Assembly: GCA_963965975.1 (NCBI GenBank)
Contig: OZ014420.1
Span: forward strand, 1,266,001-1,330,000
Reading direction: 5' to 3'
From: Xestospongia bergquistia
Taxonomy: Eukaryota; Porifera; Demospongiae; Haplosclerida; Petrosiidae
DNA length: 64,000 bases
Made by a program: the position numbers and the translations under genes. Positions 61,201 through 64,000 of this stretch are shown here, one piece after another (the stretch's first letter is position 1; each line of letters begins with the position of its first letter). Under the pieces are notes generated by a model. That model made no database searches. It saw nothing but the letters and a program-made list of their open reading frames with translations, and was not told where the DNA came from.

Positions 61201-64000
61201 AAGATAATAAAGACAGAACTCCTCTAGTACTTGCAACTTTAAATGGAAAATCAGAAGTTATTAAATGTCTTTTGAAAGCTAAAGCTAATCAAAACTCTAT
61301 CGACACTGAAGGTTCCAATATCCTGATTTCAGCAAGCAAAGCAGGAAATATTGAAGCAGTTAAAACTCTTATAGAGGCTGGTATCCCTCTTGATTTTCAA
61401 GAAAGTGACAAAAAATGGTCTGCTCTAATGTTTGCTGCTGCTGAAGGCCATTTGGAAACTGTTAAGCTCTTAGTAGCTGGTGGAGCAAATGTCGATTTAA
61501 AAGCCTCAACAGGTGATACAGCTCTCATCCATGCCATTTTGAGTAACAGCTCTCTCGTTGTTCAATTCTTGTTAGAGTCAAAAGCTGATCCAAATTTACA
61601 AGGAAATTCTGGGAGATCGCCACTTCATGCAGCATGTTTCATTCAGAATGCAGAACTGCTTCAGTTATTACTGGAGAACAAAGCTAATCCAAATGTTCAA
61701 GATGACTCGAAAGTCACACCACTTCTCAGCTCTTTAACTGCTCTACCAAACAAAACTGTGGATCCTGTTATACCTTCTCTTCTTCTAGCTTATGGTGCTG
61801 ATCCTAACATACCTGATGTTTCAGGAAACACAGCATTATTAGAAGCATGTATTCGTGGCCAAGAAATAGAAGTGAAGACACTCCTCGATAATGGTGCTGA
61901 AATAAATTATATCAATTCAAGTGATCTTACAGCTCTGTCAATGGCCAGTCTCTTAGGTCATGTCAATGTAGTAAACCTGTTATTACAACATGGTGCAGAT
62001 CCTAACCACTATAAGAATGTCTCATCCAGTCCCTTAATCTTTGCTTGTCTTAAAGGAAACATAGAGGTTATCAAAGTTCTCTTAGCTGCCAATGCTGATC
62101 CTAATACTGCTGATGCTGAGGGTATAACAGCCATGTCAATGCTGATTACTAGAGAGCTTGTAACAGAATTCGAAAGCATGTTTGAAGAAGTCGGTGTTCC
62201 TCTCAAGGCATTACTGACTGGAGCAGACGTACTGGAGATCATCAAAGTACTTGTAGCTGGTGGTGCTGACCTCAATTTGCACTCATCATCAGGAGACACA
62301 CCCCTTATCCAGGCCATATATTGTAGCAATCTTCCTGTAGCTCATTTCCTTATTGAGTCTAAAGCTGATTTAAACATTAAAGGAATGTATGGAAGAACAG
62401 CACTTCACGAAGCATGTTGTTTACAAAGTGATGAGTTAGTTCAGGCACTACTCAAGAATGGTGCCAATCCGAATACACAAGCTTCTGACCAAAATACCCC
62501 TCTCATTATCTCTTATCTCAATCCAGATAATCAGCCTTTCAACCCAAATATACCTTCTCTCCTCTTAGCCTATGGAGCAAATCCTAATACAAGACAAGCA
62601 TTTGGCCGTACAGCATTAATGGCAGCATGCTCATTCTGTTCTGAAACAGAAGTAGAAGCTCTTCTCAGAGCTGGTGCTGATGCCAAAATTCAGGACCGTG
62701 AAGGACTAACAGCTCTTTCATTCGCTATCTATAACCGAAACGCTGAAATAGCAAATTTGTTGGTGGCACATGGAGCAGATCCTAATCAACAGGACAAATT
62801 TAAGTCCACTCTAATAATGCGTGCAAGCTTTTATGGAAAAGTGGATGATGTAAAGTTTCTCCTCTCAATTAAGGCTGACCCAAACATAGCTGATCTTGAT
62901 GGCTTAACTGCACTTATGTTAGCAAGTCAAAATGATGACATCAATGTTGCTACAGCTCTTGTGGAGGCTGGTGCCTTACTGGATATGCAGGAAAACAATG
63001 GTGTAACTGCCTTAATGTTAGCTGCTGTGGAAGGCCACTTAGAGATTGCAAAACTTCTTGTTAAAGCTGGAGCTAATCTTAATGTGCAAGATAGTGCAGG
63101 TTTTACAGCTCTTACAACAGCTATATCAAAGAAGAATTATCTTGTGGCTTGTTTCCTAATAGAGTCTAAAGCAGATTTAAATATTCCAGTTAGTTCAGGA
63201 AAAACAGCACTTCATGCGGCATGCTCCTTCCAAAACATTGAGTTGGTTCAATTGTTACTTGAAAATGGTGCAAATCCAAACATTGAAGATTCCAACAAAT
63301 ATACACCACTTATAATCTCCTGTATACATCTACCTGAGGTAGTTCCTGATCCAGCCATACCAGCTCTCCTATTATCCCATAAAGCTAATCCAAATGTGAT
63401 AAGCAAGATATCTGGATATACAGCATTACTTTTAGCCTGTCGGTTTAACTATGTAGAAGCAGTAGAGGCTCTTCTTAAAGGAGGTGCTGACGTTAGTATA
63501 AAAGATGAAGAGGGGCAAAACAGTCTGTTTTTAGCTTGCTACAAAGGCTATGACAAAGTAGTAAATCTACTGTTGTCATATGGGGCAGATCCAAATGAGC
63601 AAAATGAGAACATCACTCCATTAATGCATGCAGCTTTCTATAACAGAGTAAAAGTTATGGAAGTACTTCTTTCTGCCAAAGCTAATCCTGATTTCACAGA
63701 TATTAATGGTTCAACAACATTAATGCTGGCACTTTCAGATAATTTTCTTGATGTTGCCAGGGTTCTTATTAATGGCAATGCTTCTTTGGATATTCAAAAT
63801 GTCAATGGTGCCACTGCTTTAATCACTACTACATATGCTGGTAATTTAGAAGGTGTTCAACTTCTTGTAGCATCTAAAGCTGACCTGAATTTACAAACAG
63901 TAGTCTCCGGTTATTCAGCCCTCATTTGTGCCACATTAAAAGATAATATTCCTATTGCTCAGTTCTTAATAGAATCAAAGGCTGATTTAAACCTTCAAGA
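58281..64000 (+). CDS. Death-domain / ankyrin-repeat protein B (runs off the right edge)
   Basis: Open from the ATG at 58281 to the window end, 1906 codons without a stop; the C-terminus lies outside. The layout is that of gene A. It has a Death domain (LLEELRPVVDWHLFGIYLKL, CKTELLDIWL, VWEEVIEAMEKMKKDDLV), then the same unnamed helical region (LERTFARLVADVKQALEAS, NIRNSYCCLNFHPLSDIIDE), then ankyrin repeats from about residue 350. The Death-domain and helical regions are much like gene A, and a 225-nt tract (59175-59399) is almost identical, whereas the ankyrin array is arranged differently from its first repeats on. Functional inference is as for gene A. The neighbouring CMTR2 remnant shows that it arose by tandem segmental duplication. 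Confidence 0.88.
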   Translation, partial: MSGKTPSLDLLLEELRPVVDWHLFGIYLKLPKYELDKIHRQYFQTEGIERCKTELLDIWLKGRTQEHNVWEEVIEAMEKMKKDDLVSLVRNLRVKYLGLEKEIERNSKPSEPILVERSVGEAFRNLERTFARLVADVKQALEASNVSLTLLHRFIMERLEIESQLSEPKTVDEFFQNIRNSYCCLNFHPLSDIIDEFLYNMPDLPGVQPIQPRMKKYAEDFEDFACSAHMKDLIDCIEKKIQDQKTQDLKLKLSGFWDNLTVKHLKKLVQMLFGDGSNALNDLQVTRGCLCVTWFVHKSIVPSLVSLLENKVPLMQSLGIMKIAVGDSIVMDQGEDIDDISSAVYLAISQNQLEAVEFLLSVGADPNAVVGDKYLFFEAIQRGNVEIVKAFIEAGANVLHRDVIDNTPLLIATFEGNAKILQLLLANGADPNQPNKDYLTPLMHASLNGRADIVTLLLEGNANTNMFNMEGYTALMLACEKGHLETAKMLLEANASLDVQNSNGATALILATNEGHLKIVKLLVAAKAYLNAQTKSGDSALICGIVKKHFDIADFLIKSKADLNMKGESRKTALHVACTAQNASLVHLLLQNGAKPNVQDSFHKTTPLIVSCTGLPNQKFDPTIPGLLLEYGAKPNTCNVSGITALMQACRYNYAEGVEAILDDDDADVNQSDANGVTALAIASFEGNAKIVPLLLAHGADPNQQDKKKMTPLMRASVEGHFQVVRQLLSANANPILVDKDGASALLLACEKGHLEVAQYFVRIGVPLDTQDKEGWTALMVAGGKGHLEVVKLLIAAGANLNLRNKFKNTALVSAILSKKFLVAHVLVHSNADLNVRVKSGRTALHTACLIQNAELVYLLLEKGANPNAKDGKSITSLFISCGRSKDVEFNPTIPYLLLAQQADPNIADDSGDTPLIVACQFNYEAGVKALITYGADIHHKNIDGSTALSKACFEGYVEMVELLLAHGADPNQKDNKDRTPLVLATLNGKSEVIKCLLKAKANQNSIDTEGSNILISASKAGNIEAVKTLIEAGIPLDFQESDKKWSALMFAAAEGHLETVKLLVAGGANVDLKASTGDTALIHAILSNSSLVVQFLLESKADPNLQGNSGRSPLHAACFIQNAELLQLLLENKANPNVQDDSKVTPLLSSLTALPNKTVDPVIPSLLLAYGADPNIPDVSGNTALLEACIRGQEIEVKTLLDNGAEINYINSSDLTALSMASLLGHVNVVNLLLQHGADPNHYKNVSSSPLIFACLKGNIEVIKVLLAANADPNTADAEGITAMSMLITRELVTEFESMFEEVGVPLKALLTGADVLEIIKVLVAGGADLNLHSSSGDTPLIQAIYCSNLPVAHFLIESKADLNIKGMYGRTALHEACCLQSDELVQALLKNGANPNTQASDQNTPLIISYLNPDNQPFNPNIPSLLLAYGANPNTRQAFGRTALMAACSFCSETEVEALLRAGADAKIQDREGLTALSFAIYNRNAEIANLLVAHGADPNQQDKFKSTLIMRASFYGKVDDVKFLLSIKADPNIADLDGLTALMLASQNDDINVATALVEAGALLDMQENNGVTALMLAAVEGHLEIAKLLVKAGANLNVQDSAGFTALTTAISKKNYLVACFLIESKADLNIPVSSGKTALHAACSFQNIELVQLLLENGANPNIEDSNKYTPLIISCIHLPEVVPDPAIPALLLSHKANPNVISKISGYTALLLACRFNYVEAVEALLKGGADVSIKDEEGQNSLFLACYKGYDKVVNLLLSYGADPNEQNENITPLMHAAFYNRVKVMEVLLSAKANPDFTDINGSTTLMLALSDNFLDVARVLINGNASLDIQNVNGATALITTTYAGNLEGVQLLVASKADLNLQTVVSGYSALICATLKDNIPIAQFLIESKADLNLQ

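Noticed and set aside
52131..62329. Minus-strand frames of 70-160 codons within the ankyrin genes
   Set aside because: They are antisense shadows of repetitive coding sequence, with the same shadow recurring in each super-repeat.

Overview
The window is animal nuclear DNA. Genes are spliced, many introns are 45-80 nt, the sequence is AT-rich, and most genes have recognisable metazoan orthologues (RASA1, SHB/SHF, LYSMD3/4, EIF2B5, HAUS1, CCDC87, HSD17B4, a cytochrome P450, CMTR2). The gene density, the minimal introns, the head-to-head promoters and a pair of very large Death-domain/ankyrin-repeat proteins suggest a demosponge of the Amphimedon type. That assignment is inference; no database was searched.

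Layout. 1-2870 (-): N-terminal part of a p120 RasGAP (RASA1), running off the left edge. 3172-8996 (-): SHB-family SH2 adaptor. 9268-13442 (-): an unfamiliar fusion with a PX-like N-terminus, a PH domain and a complete actin-like domain. 13606-15307 (+): LYSMD3/4-type membrane protein. 15470-17590 (-): intronless EIF2B5. 17661-19183 (+): HAUS1. 19377-26505 (-): CCDC87, with an intronless fibrinogen-related secreted protein nested in one intron on the opposite strand (20310-21107). 26679-36343 (-): three adjacent coiled-coil genes that share a C-terminal motif closely resembling the Rab11-binding domain of Rab11-FIPs. Two have an N-terminal membrane segment; the third has an RA-like domain and a PDZ domain. 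36470-40742 (+): HSD17B4. 40891-43432 (-): cytochrome P450. 43536-49871 (+): CMTR2. 50086-56466 (+) and 58281 to beyond 64000 (+): two paralogous Death-ankyrin genes in tandem, separated by a decayed copy of the CMTR2 3' end.

How the parts relate. Four gene pairs are divergent with 70-165 bp between start codons and probably share promoters. RASA1 and the SHB-like adaptor both act in phosphotyrosine/Ras signalling. EIF2B5, HAUS1, CMTR2, HSD17B4 and the P450 are housekeeping or metabolic. The most unusual material is the PX-like/PH/actin fusion, the cluster of putative Rab11 effectors, the duplicated Death-ankyrin locus with near-identical tracts, and a minisatellite in CMTR2 whose repeat unit contains the intron's own 5' splice site.

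Exon joins were worked out by eye from splice consensus, reading phase and remembered family sequences. Exact boundaries are most reliable where coordinates are listed.
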